From Pseudoips prasinana (lineage: Eukaryota; Arthropoda; Insecta; Lepidoptera; Nolidae): DNA of 64,000 nucleotides. Shown piece after piece: positions 18,960 to 29,929 of the stretch. The position numbers and the translations under genes were made by a program. The notes beneath the pieces are model-generated. The model was given only the letters and a program-made list of their open reading frames with translations, was not told the DNA's origin and did not search any database. The stretch spans positions 23,782,001-23,846,000 of the forward strand of contig OX621254.1 of the NCBI GenBank assembly GCA_951640165.1. Direction: 5' to 3'. Within the stretch, counting starts at the first letter, position 1. Each line of letters begins with the position of its first letter.

Positions 18960-20190
18960 TATACGCAGTGCTTTTAATGATAACGGAAAACTTAGATATT
19001 TCATAAGTTTTATATTGTGGTCACTCTTAACAAACACCTAAAAAGAGAAAAGAAATAATTTTATTTTCAAATCATGTAGGAAATATATGTAACACAAAAG
19101 TATATATTTGTATAGATTTTTAAATTGTCTTCGTACTGGCATGAAAAATTGCTGTATCTCATCTAGTACTACATTTCTACAGCGCAAAAACTTTAAATTC
19201 ATTCGATTTTTAATGTGTTTTTATCCACTCTATAATGACCCGTACTACAAAGATTATACAGACTAGATTGGCGTGAAAAGAACAAATTGTGTTTTGTCAA
19301 ACATAACGGTACTTTTCTGTGTTTGCAAAAATTATGACGTCGTTTCACTACGCCCCTGCTTCTCTGCTTTCCTTTACCAAATACATGAACCCAGTATGCT
19401 ATTGGATTAGATTAAAATTATCATGCTATTATAAAAACACAGAACATGGTCTTATGCTAAGTAAACAGATCGCCAGTACATTAAATATTCAAAGAAAGGA
19501 GCAAAAATATTGTAAGTTTTTTCAATAATTATTCCAAATAACGTAAAAATTTAAATACTGTTCTAAAACAAAAACAAACAGTGACTTTGATGACTTCGTT
19601 CTTTTGGCAGATGTAGACATATATAGGTTTTCAAGTTATCGGCTTCTCTTATAAAATGCATAACCCTTCGCCACTGCTACATGTACCAGCTCCTCTCATG
19701 TATTAATATTAATTATATGCATTTCGATAAGTAAATAAATAATATTTACCTACAACAAAAAACATTGACCCAAACCACGTGCAGAACGTGCGGCCATCCT
19801 GACCTTCCCCATGGTTCTACGGCGCATCCCTCCTCCTACCCCCGCTCCCACCCGTAATCAATAATACCTCGCAACATGTGGGGGATAAAACCTATTTATA
19901 ACCTCTTGTGCAGGCTATATAATCAATCACTTTAAGAATTAAATAACAAATATTCAAATTAAGTTCTTTTTCTTTTTTAGAAATTCTAAATTCAAATATC
20001 GTTAGGTCGTTTTACCTTTTTTTTACCAATTTATTTATTGTTTTGTCCCAGTTTCTCACGAATATTGATAGCTCATTACAAATAATTTAGAAGATTACTA
20101 TAGGATTAAATAAACGCAGAATTTCAATTTGATTTTAAAATAATGTAACACAATTTTAACAAAAAAAGTGAATATTTACTTTTTGTATTA
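18960..20190. other. No gene seen
   Basis: AT-rich. A more GC-rich patch at 19,770-19,860 (ATGGTTCTACGGCGCATCCC, TATTTATAACC) could be an LTR or promoter scrap but has no partner in the window. Confidence 0.4.
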
Positions 20191-20195
20191 TGTTA

Positions 20196-20237
20196 TATAG
20201 GTGAAAATACGTAATCATTTACGTATTTTCACCTATA
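20196..20237. repeat. Perfect hairpin, 19-bp arms, 4-base loop
   Basis: TATAGGTGAAAATACGTAA, loop TCAT, exact reverse complement. Also scans as a simple stem-loop in otherwise unannotated AT-rich DNA. Confidence 0.9.
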
Positions 20238-20439
20238 CATATATATCGATGAAAATTTATACTTAAACACGATACACCCTAATTTAATTAAACATGCGAT
20301 TTAAACTTAATTCCAAATATAATAAGTCTTAAAATCAAAACTTACAAATTAAAACTGGTTAGCACTCGAAAATGTCTTTTATAAACTAAATTTATATATT
20401 TAACGATTTTATCGGAATTTCTATTTCTTTAATATTTCG

Positions 20440-21200
20440 CGACGCGAGCACTGCCGTCGTACGGCCGTACTTTGGTAACTACTGCCGACATCGACAAAGA
20501 ACTAGTGATGTGACACGTTTGTTACAACACATATCGATATGTTACCGGATCTCAAATCAAAAACAATTGAAATTGATTATCGTCGCATATTGGATGGTGT
20601 TCATTTTTAAATGTGAGACATGTTGTGTATTCAAGTCAGTTATGGTGTACTAGAAAATAATAAGTTGTAAATTTATTTGAATGTAAAATGGCAAAATTAG
20701 CATGTGTTTAAAAAAAATCATATGTATACTTTTTAGAGTCCTGTCTTTTATCTGTTGTTAGCAAAACAATATAATCGAGCAGGCGTTACAGTAGTCGCAT
20801 ATTGTGATTGGTCGAATATAGCAACACATACACTTTTTTAGCTGACAGTACCTCGTCTCATAGCCAACTCTCCGCCACCGCGCGCATTCATTGGTTAAGT
20901 GAAATAACGCGCGCTGCGCGCTTCCCCGGTTTCCTGTAATACATTTCCGTCCCTTGTCCGAAAATCACTCTCACTAAAAATATAATATATATATAGGGAT
21001 TGATTCTCTCCATATAGATTTTTTTCCCATGATTGGCTCAAATATAGTACTTGACAGCGGGTTCGCTCTAGCACCTTTTGGGGTGGAAACAATGGGTCCG
21101 TAAAGACCGGGGTATGGCAAAAAGAAATTGCTGCATGCCTTGTGGAGTCGACACGCTCCCGGAATGTTGGCATTATTTTGCCCAAAAATAAGCATTGTTA
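20440..21200. other. CpG- and CCAAT-containing block, no confirmed gene
   Basis: Contains a CpG-rich patch (20,437-20,500, GCGACGCGAGCACTGCCG), inverted CCAAT boxes at about 20,809, 20,889 and 21,032 (GATTGG, CATTGG), and GCGCGCTGCGCGC at 20,910. Downstream is a minus-strand 96-codon frame (20,895-21,185) with FTDPLFPPQKVLERTRC, which looks like repeat-derived protein rather than host. Either a promoter region or an old element. Confidence 0.3.
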
Positions 21201-21399
21201 TAGAATGTGGTATTGCTGCTTATATCCTGGGAACAAAACCCACTGGCTCTGTTATAGAATAGGGGGTAGCTTTTAGTTAAGATGTATTTTACTTATTATA
21301 ATTAAATAACCACAATTACATATGTGTTTATATTGTAAAAAATAAAAGTTACTAGTTCCAAAAATAATAATAAAAATATACAACTAACACACACAATAC

Positions 21400-21562
21400 A
21401 TAGCCATCTTATCCGATACTAGGCAGAGACTATGGTAACTGATAAACATATTTTTAAACACATACAGAATATAAAAGATAATCGTGCTCGAGATCGAACC
21501 CACGACCTCTGGTATAGCAGTCAATATCAATAACCACTACATTAACACAACAGGCCACTCTT
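21400..21562 (-). repeat. SINE family S5
   Basis: Minus strand: head GGGTTCGATCTCGAGCACG (box B) and body matching 28,935-29,040 (TACTAGGCAGAGACTATGG on the +). Diverged. Confidence 0.45.
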
Positions 21563-21844
21563 AAATGTTAATTTGCTCTTTAATATTAATATTATGAGTT
21601 ATTATACTATAGGATCCATTGATAACCTGATCTGCAATGACTGCTTATAGTGATATCGTGTGGTGACCCCTGAAATTGATATAGGTACTTTAACTTAATT
21701 GGTTAGTGATGTTTATGTCTATGTGGTATCCTCTGATTAATTGTATACAGATTTATCTTTAAAAACTTATCATCTTTAACCCCTGTCCAGCTAATTGTAT
21801 TTGACTTCTATAGATAATCAAGTAGGCAAAATAGTATACGTATT

Positions 21845-21926
21845 TTAATTGATAAATATGTGTATTTTCCAATTACGTACAATCATGTACATTGTACGTA
21901 ATTATATACACATATTTATCAATTAA
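21845..21926. repeat. Imperfect hairpin, about 36-bp arms
   Basis: TTAATTGATAAATATGTGTA pairs with TATACACATATTTATCAATTAA around the centre CATGTACATTG; a short AT-rich foldback. Confidence 0.75.
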
Positions 21927-21998
21927 TACCTACATCTTCTTACTAATATTAATTAAAAAAATATTAAACTAATTTTAAATTCTTACTAATAGGAACTA

Positions 21999-22130
21999 TC
22001 CTACTAATATTATAAGTGCGCAAGTTTCTGAGTATGGATTTTTGTTACTCTTTAACGGAAACACCACGGAACGGATTTTGATGAAAATTTGTCGCAATAT
22101 CCTACTAATAAAAATCCAGATCCATTACAC
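21999..22130 (+). repeat. Helitron subfamily A, 5' part
   Basis: TCCTACTAATATTATAAGTG then TTGTTACTCTTTAACGG and ACGGAACGGATTTTGATG; the hairpin end is missing and the TCCTACTAAT start is repeated at 22,100. Confidence 0.5.
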
Positions 22131-22199
22131 TAAGTCAAATGCATATTGACATGTTAATATTTAATTACTACGTTTGTTCCTGTTAAAAAAAGTCTGCTA

Positions 22200-22790
22200 C
22201 TGTGTAAAATGCTCTTCCTAACAACCATATTTTGAGCCTTTCTGTACATTGCCGAAGTAGTCTATAGTAGTTCCTTAATGAAGTTAAGTTTTACTGAAGT
22301 TAAGTTTTTTGTCGTAATGGAACAAAAAATATTTGACACGACGGCGGCGAATGATGTTTGTTTGTTTACTTACATATGACGTCAGTCATTGAAATTGGTG
22401 TTTTGGTGACGCGAAGAAGAGGTTACAAATATTAGATTTTATTTCTTGGGTTTAATATTATTTAAATCTTTAAATTACTGTAATATTTAATTTGTGGTCT
22501 TTACATCTTACAAACATTCTACCTAGCCTATATTTTATATAGCCCGATTGTATATTGCCGTTATCTTATTGGCTAATGATAACAGCCTATGATCAAGCTA
22601 GAGCGCGATATTGGACTGATTTGGTTGCAGGAAAAGATAATGTTATTTAAAAAGAAATTTCTGTCTCAATCACTTTGCTTAGGCTCCACTTATCTTCCTG
22701 ATTTCAAAGATCAAATGATAATTTCAGACATCCAAAAGGCTTGTTTCTATACTCTGTAGAGCTGATACACTACCAGATGCCGCTTAATTT
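22200..22790. other. No gene seen
   Basis: AT-rich; short open frames only, no splice-bounded coding block. Confidence 0.4.
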
Positions 22791-22799
22791 TGACTTATA

Positions 22800-22905
22800 T
22801 ACTTATATATAATAGTTCATCCTACGGTTGCCTGGAACAAATGGATATTATGCGATAAGACCGCCAGTTGTACATTGTTATAAATATGATTATTATTTTT
22901 AGATG
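22800..22905 (+). repeat. LINE 3' tail fragment (BMC1/Jockey-like)
   Basis: CCTACGGTTGCCTGGAACAA...GCGATAAGACCGCCAGTTG, the same tail as 44,355 and, inverted, 1,821 and 25,165. Confidence 0.5.
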
Positions 22906-23064
22906 TTTATTTTCTATATTATGTGCGCAATAATTTGTATTTGGTTTTCGTAATAAATCGAAAATGTTGTGGGTAGGTCAATAATGTTATTTCGTATACT
23001 ATTTATAATATGTAACTATGTTTTTCCCTTTACAATAAAATAAAATCAAAATAATAAATAGCAT

Positions 23065-23255
23065 GTTTACAGTGTCAGAGTGGTTAAGGCCATTCAGTAG
23101 GCCTCTGACATGACATATCGACTGTTGCCTAAGGACTTCAACCGGGACCGACAGACTATTGTGCCCCCGAAGCAAGGAGACACTGATCCCGTGCCTCGTT
23201 GCTTTACTGCGCCAATCACTTACAGACTTGTGAGAGGAACTACTACTTTTATCCA
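23065..23255 (-). repeat. 5S-headed SINE, diverged copy
   Basis: Contains AGTAGGCCTCTGACATGACA, CCGGGACCGACAGAC and GCCAATCACTTACAGACTTG; the 5S box C region is deleted. Confidence 0.5.
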
Positions 23256-23389
23256 GTGATAATCTCAAGGAAACGACCGCCATGACTCAGTCGGTAGTAA
23301 ACCTGCCACCTGATCCAACTAGAATACCAGCATTCAATGGGGCCAACTAGAATACCAGCGCAGTAGCTAGTAGCTTTTTTGCTGTGTGG

Positions 23390-23625
23390 TTACGGGGTTG
23401 AATATCATAATATCATCACTCGATCTCATCCCGTGGGGGTGTAGAAGTCCACCCGGGGGAATATCTACCAGAGGACGGGCAGCAGCTTCCTTCTGAGTAC
23501 TATAACCATCTTACTGCGTTCGCCAACCCGTATGCCAAGCGTGGCGATTATGGTATATCCCCCCCCCCAATATGATTCTTAGGGGAGGCTTAACAAGCAG
23601 TGGACTTCTTTAAGCTGTAATTATG
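23390..23625 (+). repeat. LINE tail fragment
   Basis: GTAGAAGTCCACCCGGGGG, CGTATGCCAAGCGTGGCG, AGGCTTAACAAGCAGTGGAC: familiar end sequence of lepidopteran LINEs. No coding part. Confidence 0.45.
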
Positions 23626-24035
23626 AATGCTGAAGTTGGAACCCATTTAGCGGGATATGTTGTTTTTAAGCACTTCATATTTGGAATTGTTATGTATTCA
23701 TCAATATTTCTATTTGTCTTGGTTTGGGGGTTTTCTGTTTATTGTGAGTATACATTTACAAAAATATATAAACATAGTATAAGCTTTTCTTAGTCAACGC
23801 TAGATGGCGCTGTGTTAAAATTATAAATGATATTAAAGCTCAAAACTACGCGCGCTAAGATCCTGTTCATTGTAATCTTCACTACACTAGCAATTGCCAT
23901 CTGACCCCACTATCCATAGCTAACAGGTAGGTATCATACTAATTACGCCTGTCCCTTGACAAGGCAATTTATTTTCGTGTCCATCTTTAGTATCTTAGTT
24001 AATATATAATAAGCGCATGCGATGATAACAGTATG

Positions 24036-24495
24036 TCTTTAAGATCTTGTTGAGAATTGATCGGTTCAATTACAGTAGGCATCCTTGTTATCTTTTAGGT
24101 TGGTAACATGCGTTTTGAGTACAGTCAGCGACAAAAGTCCATCACCACGTTCGATTTTAAATTTTCGACAACGTGGTGTCTTCACGATCTTGTTGAGAAT
24201 TGAACGGTTCACTTTCAGTAGCCATATTATTGCCTTGTTATCTTTTAGCTTGGTTATAAACATTTATTTTGTATACAGTCAGCACCAAAAGTCCATCACC
24301 AGATTCAGATTTACAGTTTAAAATTTTCGTCAATGTGGTCTTTAAGATCTTGTTGAGAATTGATCGGTTTAATTACAATAGCCATCTTTGTTATCTTATA
24401 GATTGATTACAAACATTTGTTTTGAGTACAGTCAGCATCAAAAGTTCTTCACCACATTCAGGTTTACAATTTTCAATTTTCGACAATGTGGTGTT
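24036..24495 (+). repeat. Three tandem copies of a ~150-bp unit
   Basis: GATCTTGTTGAGAATTGA recurs at 24,043, 24,186 and 24,346 (periods 143 and 160). Each is followed by GTTATCTT and by CAGTCAGC..CAAAAGT and an ACAATGTGGTGT-like end. Copies differ by small indels. No gene sense. Confidence 0.85.
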
Positions 24496-24694
24496 CAGAA
24501 ATCATTGACAATGTCATCACATAGATTAAACCGATTTGGTGGTCCCCTACCCAGGGACTGACCACGTGCCTTATGATGATACTTAACTCACTCACTCAAA
24601 CTATGATAGGGAATGCTTTCGGAATGGCACATATAAATTTAATTACTAAAATTATATAGTTTGTATATATTTTTTGACTTTAATATACTCATAG

Positions 24695-24895
24695 CCAGAT
24701 GCTCTCACCGGTCCGTGATTTGTGGGTGACCTCCAAAGTGGTTTAATTTCAGAGCGTCTCCGTTCTTCGCAGGGCATGTTAAGCTGTCGGTTCCGGTTGT
24801 AGTCATTTGACAACAGTCGTTAAGCCATGTCAGAGGCCTACTGGGCGTCTTGAAAAACTCTGACACTAGAGTAACCTCAGCCTATACGATAAATA
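24695..24895 (+). repeat. 5S-headed SINE, copy with deleted head
   Basis: AGATGCTCTCACCGGTCCGT, then a deletion in the 5S part, then GACCTCCAAAGTGGTTTAA, GAGCGTCTCCGT, and the tail TAGAGTAACCTCAGCCTATACGATAA. A further scrap lies at 24,535-24,585 in reverse. Confidence 0.65.
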
Positions 24896-25164
24896 AGTAA
24901 GTATACCTAGTGCGAGTGCGTGCGCACTCACTCACGTAGTAAAAATTACAGGGAATAGGGGAACAATGAAAGCAACATTGCTATGAGTGCGTTGATTTTT
25001 GTTCGTGATTTCTGCGTAATGTGTTTTGGTTGGATCATGGGGCCGATGCATGGTCTGTTAGCTCTCAAAGGCCTAATAATTCCAATTCAGGCACGAACAC
25101 AGTTTAATACGCGTGATATTTAGACAAACAAACCACAAACACGTACCTTTATGTATGAAGTTAA

Positions 25165-25310
25165 AATAAGATAAGATAAATACTCTTTATTGCACACAAT
25201 GGGTATAATTATGATACATGAGAAAATAATTACAATACAAACATGTTCAATAGGCGGTCTTTCGCGGTCAGCGATCTCTTCCAGACAACCGAAAATTCTT
25301 AATACGGGAC
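25165..25310 (-). repeat. LINE 3' tail fragment (BMC1/Jockey-like)
   Basis: Minus strand: TTGTCTGGAAGAGATCGCTG...AAAGACCGCC...GTGTGCAATAAAGAG, ending in ATCTTATCTTATTTTAA. Confidence 0.5.
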
Positions 25311-25394
25311 ATTATGTCTACCATTTAGCCGTTGTAATAATAATAATAATCAATTTTGTTTTACACAGCTTAACTAATTTGAATGTCACATCTC

Positions 25395-26163
25395 TTACTG
25401 TTAGCTATTTACGATTAAGATACGGTTGTATGAAAATAAGACTGGAAGCTGGTAGGCATTTGCGAAAGGTATGCTAAAGACCATGATCTGACGTACAATG
25501 CAAAAAAACAGAGATGATCATATTTAGGTCGGGAAGAGGTCCTACGAATGTGCCACCCGTGCAAATTGGAGGACAAGTTATTAAGATAGTAGAAAAGTTC
25601 AGGTACCTTGGTCACATCCTAACCTCCAACCTAAAAGACGATGCTGATATAGAGCGCCAGCGCAGATCGCTCTCGATTGTAGGAAATATGATAGCAAGGC
25701 GCTTTTACAAAGCTGCTTGGGATACGAAAGTGCATTTGTTTCAAACATATTGCCAGAGTTTGTACACGTGTCAACTTTGGACGGTGTATACTGCGAGATC
25801 ACTGGATAGCATTAGAGTGCAATATAACAATATATTCCGACAGCTTATGGGCTTAACTCGCTACTGCAGTGCCTCCGGTATGTTTGCGGAAGCTAGAGTA
25901 AACACATTTAATGCTATCCAGAGAGCTCGTATTGCATCGTTCATGGACAGAATCAGTAATTGTAGCAATAGTATAATTATAGAATTATACGACAGACTAT
26001 GTGCCACTAGTACATATAGACAATGGCTAGCAATAGCTGCCTAGTAGGTAGTGATAATTTAGTATTAGTGATAATTTGTCTTTTTTTTATCAAATTATTT
26101 ATTTAATGTATATTGTTGTATGGATCTTGAGTCTGAAATAAAGAAATATTATTATTATTATTA
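25395..26163 (+). pseudogene. 3' part of a LINE (reverse transcriptase C-terminal region)
   Basis: Open from about 25,514 to TAG at 26,042-26,044 (176 codons after the first Met). The frame upstream contains DHDLTYNAKKTEMIIFRSG, so the Met is internal and the true ORF began further upstream. The sequence then reads KFRYLGHILTSNLKDD...RRRS...NMIARRFY, the post-catalytic region of CR1/L2-type reverse transcriptases. The polymerase core is missing: upstream sequence changes to a different LINE tail at 25,310. The 3' UTR ends AATAAAGAAAT(ATT)n at 26,140-26,163, a microsatellite tail typical of that group. 5'-truncated insertion. Confidence 0.75.
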
Positions 26164-26600
26164 TAAGTAGAGCTTATGTTATGGAAACCAGATAACTGAT
26201 ATACTACTTATAATAGTTTTCTTTTGTCTATCTTCTAAATAATAATAATATCTGGGGACAATGCCACACAGATCATCCTAGCCCCAAACTAAGCAACGCT
26301 TTTACTATGGGTACCAGGCGACGATATACATACTTATATAGATAGATAAATACTTATATACATAGAAAACATCCATGACTCAGAAACAAATATTCGTGCT
26401 CATCACACAAATATTTGCACTTACCGGGATTCGAACGCAGGACCATCAGCTTCGTAGGCAGGAGCACTACCAACTAGGCTATGGTGACCGTCAGTATCTA
26501 CTTAAATAGATTATTACACCCACCTCAGGAGACACAGACATGTCCCCATGCATACAAATATCTGTCTGTGTTTATCTGTTGACTAGTATTTACTGACCAC
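26160..26600 (-). repeat. SINE S1 interrupted by SINE S2
   Basis: S1 pieces at 26,165-26,245 and 26,500-26,600 flank an S2 copy (about 26,250-26,490; head GCCTAGTTGGTAGTGCTCC on the minus strand). TATCTTCTAAATA on the left and TATCTACTTAAATA on the right look like its target duplication. Confidence 0.7.
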
Positions 26601-26799
26601 GCTAACAGGACCGCCAACAATAAAATAAAATATCGCAATTGCAATTTAAATTCCAATTTAAATTGCGTCATTTAAATTATATACACTAATAATAGTGAAG
26701 TAAGTTCTTCTAAGTAAAAGCGGTGGATAAGTAGTTTTTCAGCATAAATACTATCGATACATCGAGGGATAACAAAAACACACCCCATCCCTTTTCCTT

Positions 26800-27030
26800 C
26801 CTGACGTCACTCCAGACTAGGGGTGTGAGCATGCGCGGGAAAATCGCCGCCATCTTGTTTCTGTTCGATCAACTTCGTACCCCTTCGGCTACTTTCGTAG
26901 GGTTAGGTCACATCCAGTGAGCACTGTAAATTGGATTTATTTTGTTACTCGAAATAGAGCCTTGTAACTTCAGCAATAAGGTTAAAATTTTAATGGATAG
27001 ATTTTTTTGTGAAATTGGTGCATTGGAAGG
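26800..27030. promoter_or_regulatory. Promoter-like block with CRE, NRF1-like and YY1-like sites
   Basis: Holds TGACGTCA (26,812-26,819), GCATGCGC (26,829-26,836) and CGCCGCCATCTTG (26,845-26,857) within 50 bp. That cluster is typical of housekeeping promoters, but YY1 sites also occur in LINE 5' ends. On the + strand a short frame at ATG 26,993 (MDRFFCEIGALE) ends in a good donor GTAGGT at 27,030 and could be a first exon. On the minus strand ATG 26,853 in AAGATGGCGG opens 46 codons. Orientation and host-versus-element origin are undecided. Confidence 0.4.
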
Positions 27031-27214
27031 TAGGTATTCTACGTAGGCGTGATACCTACACAGTATGATAGTTCCTATGAATTTGCGTCATTCACTATTT
27101 TAGAACTTGGGTGGCAGTCTAGGGTACAATTAGGGTATCCCAGCTAAGCAGTGGCGAGGGGTATGATGTACCACAGACTATTCGGTACATACCAAGAAGT
27201 GCCGTTATACGATA

Positions 27215-27403
27215 TATAGCTGTGCCCCGCGGTTTTACCCGCGTTAAACTTTATAAATTATAGTCTATGTGTAAATCCAGGGTGTCAGCTAACACCATAC
27301 CAAATTTTATTAAAATCCCTTCAGCCGTTTAGACGTGAAGAAGTAACAAACATACACACTCACAAACTTTCCTTTATACTTGCTTTTTTTAATATTAGCG
27401 TGA
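27215..27403 (-). mobile_element. Non-autonomous Helitron, subfamily A
   Basis: TATAGCTGTGCCCCGCGGTT with hairpin at the left; AATATTAGCGTGA (minus-strand TCACGCTAATATT) at the right, followed by T. About 190 bp. Confidence 0.65.
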
Positions 27404-27549
27404 TAAATAAAGGATGAAATGTAATGGCCACAATCTTTACATGAAAGTGAAGAAATTAAAGAAAACCAATTTGTAAACTGCGCATAAATATTGCGTCCGC
27501 TGAACGACACGTTTGTATGGGAAGTCAATTATTTTTGTTTATTTTGCAA

Positions 27550-27653
27550 GTTGATTTCTTACACACTTTTATGGCAAATTGAAAACTATAAGGTTTATTT
27601 TCAATTGGAGAAACTTGACAGATTGGGGCAGCTTGATGTGCTGGCGTCTGTAC
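27550..27653. mobile_element. MITE family M1, partial
   Basis: Keeps the right arm (AAACTTGACAGATTGGGG...GTGCTGGCGTCTG) and part of the centre (TTCAATTGG); the left arm is lost. Complete copies: 36,535; 38,179; 40,944. Confidence 0.65.
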
Positions 27654-28312
27654 TTACTTAACGTATGGGCAGAGCTTACCCTAGGGCAGTGTTTTTCAAC
27701 CTGTGGGTCGCGACCCCCTAGGGGGTCGCGAAGCCTCTATAGGGAATTCGCACAAGGTTGGGAAAGCTAGTCACAGTAACCGGCTGACGGTCTCAAGTTC
27801 TCGACTAGTCGCAAAGCATGCAAGTCGCGATCGCGCTTGCCGCCACTGCATAGCCATCGTCGCCCCCGTAACGCTCATTGCGTCTCGCTTACTCGTTCCC
27901 TCAACTCGCATTTTAATTATGTATTTATACGAACTCTAATTATGAAAATGAATAAATATATTGGATTCAATATTTTTCACAAAACATGAAATAAAGCGGG
28001 TAAAAAACGGGTAGAGGGGGGTCGCGAAAAATTTCTTTATACTGGAGGGGCCGCGCCATGAAAAAGGTTGAAAAACACTGCCCTAGGGTAAGCCCTGCCC
28101 ATACGATAACTGTCAGTGTCAGAATTGTTCAAGCCGCCCATTAGGCCCCTGACATGACACAACCGGGATCGACAGCTTGTGCCCTCCGAAGCACGGAGAC
28201 GCTCAGTAATGAAACCACTTTGGCGGTCACCCATCTAAGGACTTACCGCAAGCCCAGTTGCTTAACTTCGGCGATCACTTACGGACCGGTGAGAGCATCT
28301 AGCTATAAGCAG
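27654..28312 (-). repeat. 5S-headed SINE with inverted tail duplication, split by hAT
   Basis: 27,654-27,686 is the SINE tail. After the hAT come 28,081-28,110, an inverted copy of the same tail, and then the rest of the SINE (28,111-28,312). This includes the best 5S match: minus strand GATCGCCGAAGTTAAGCAAC and TAGATGGGTGACCGCC. Confidence 0.75.
27687..28080. mobile_element. Non-autonomous hAT element, 394 bp
   Basis: Ends CAGTGTTTTTCAACCTGTGG and, inverted, CAGTGTTTTTCAACCTTTTT; exact 8-bp duplication CCCTAGGG at 27,679-27,686 and 28,081-28,088. GGGTCGCGA motifs lie near both ends. This end type is shared by the Charlie/MER-like hAT group across animals. No transposase. Confidence 0.9.
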
Positions 28313-28448
28313 TAGGTCCCCAGGACAGCTACTCTACTTACTACTACTATATATATTAGGCATATTATTATTTTTATTTTTTTGGAACAAAACCAGTCAA
28401 GTGCAATATGGACGCACCTGGAAAAAAGTGTCACTAATCTATGTAGTA

Positions 28449-28618
28449 CTAGCTGTGCCCCGCGGTTTTACCCGCATTAAACTTTATAATTTAAAGCCTA
28501 TGTGTTAATCTTGGGTGTCAGCTAACTCCATACTAAATTTCCAGCCGTTTAGACGTGAAAAGGTAACAAACATACACTCACACACTCACAAATTTTCGCC
28601 TTTATAATATTAGTGTGA
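28449..28618 (-). mobile_element. Non-autonomous Helitron, subfamily A, complete (170 bp)
   Basis: CTAGCTGTGCCCCGCGGTTT at the left, TATAATATTAGTGTGA at the right (5' TCACACTAATATTA), flanked by A and T. Confidence 0.7.
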
Positions 28619-28619
28619 T

Positions 28620-28930
28620 TTAAATCATGTAAAATTGTTTTACGGGGAGGCTACACGTGCACTAGACACCCCTTCGCCCCTCCTCCGAAGAAGCCAGTGC
28701 CAAAAATCTTGGTATTACTCTCCAAAGCTTATTTATTAAGCTATTAATACCTCTACTGACAAAATCTGTCTTTCAGCGCGTTAATTACACTCATGAATAT
28801 GCACGACGGAGGCGCCCTCTACTGGCGGCTGTCGTGGCGTCCATTAATGAGACGGGTTGTTTGTTTGGAAAGGGTATTAAGGAGTTATGGTGAAAACGTT
28901 GTGGGTGTTATTTTAATTGTTTTAAATAAT
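28620..28930. other. No gene seen
   Basis: Contains a short GC-richer stretch (28,650-28,860, ending CTGTCGTGGCGTCCATTAAT) without splice borders or a recognisable domain. Confidence 0.35.
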
Positions 28931-28934
28931 AAAT

Positions 28935-29545
28935 ATCTTGGGACCACTAACAAACTGCCCTCTGATCCCAAACTAGGCAGAGCCTGTAATAGTACCGGGT
29001 TGCCATGGGGCAACCAGGCAACTGATAAACATACTAATTGATTGTTTCCTTAATAAGTTTCCTTAATATAATTAAAAAAGCTTTTGCTGGAAGGGTGCTT
29101 TTACTCAGTAGACGAATTTAAATTGTAAGGTGTTTTTGTTAATTATGTTTCGTCGAAGCTTTATTAATTATTGTATTTTTATTGGTATTATATAAATTCC
29201 TTTTATTTTTACTTTTTGTGTCTAGTATGTAAGTCTCGTTAATATTCAAATACGATTGTAAAATTGTTATCTCTGAATAAATTAATAATACCTATAATAT
29301 TAAATCACAAGTACAGAAAAATACCCCACAAAACCGATCAGTCGGTTTGACTGCGGGAGAAAAGTCTCAATAAACAAGACAACAACTTAAGTATATATTT
29401 TTCAAATTCATACATATACAGATACACAAATTACAGCCAGACATGGAACAAATAATCGTGCTCATCACACAAAGATTTGTCCTGGGTGGGGATCGAACTC
29501 AAGACCTCTGGCTATGCATTCAAGCACAAGAACAACGAGCCAGTG
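28935..29545 (-). repeat. SINE family S5, body and head pieces
   Basis: Body at 28,935-29,040 (CTGATCCCAAACTAGGCAGA, GGGGCAACCAGGCAACTGAT). Head at 29,440-29,545 (minus strand GTCTTGAGTTCGATCCCCAC). The AT-rich stretch between may be an insertion. Confidence 0.45.
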
Positions 29546-29929
29546 AAGTATTAATGTTTGTTTTCAAGTATGTTCTTCTGTAATGTTATTATTTTGTCTA
29601 TCCATAAGCAACTTCCAACATACACAGACAAATTTTTATTAAAAGCACTTTAAAATGGATGGCCTGATGGTTCGACGGCAACTCCATGACATGACATTTC
29701 TCTATAAAATACTCCGGAATACATACCACTGCCCAACCTTTTCACAATTTTTATATCTACTAGTTCCTTGACATATACCTCAATGCGCCGTTGCGCATGG
29801 ATTATGTCTAAATATTTTGACTTTCCAATCCAGTTTTATAATTTGACTTTAGTTTAAGTGATAATTGTATATTATACATTTGACATTAACAATAATTTTA
29901 CGTAAACATTAAACTTTAATTAATAATAA

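Noticed and set aside
18756..18977. Frame with a poly-lysine run
   Set aside because: Translation of the SINE's A tail.
20895..21185. 96-codon minus-strand frame as a host gene
   Set aside because: Composition and the FTDPLFPPQKVLERT stretch look repeat-derived, and there are no splice borders; kept only as an unclear block.
28111..28312. Functional 5S rRNA gene
   Set aside because: Only the inner part of 5S is present, with substitutions, and it is joined to a SINE body.
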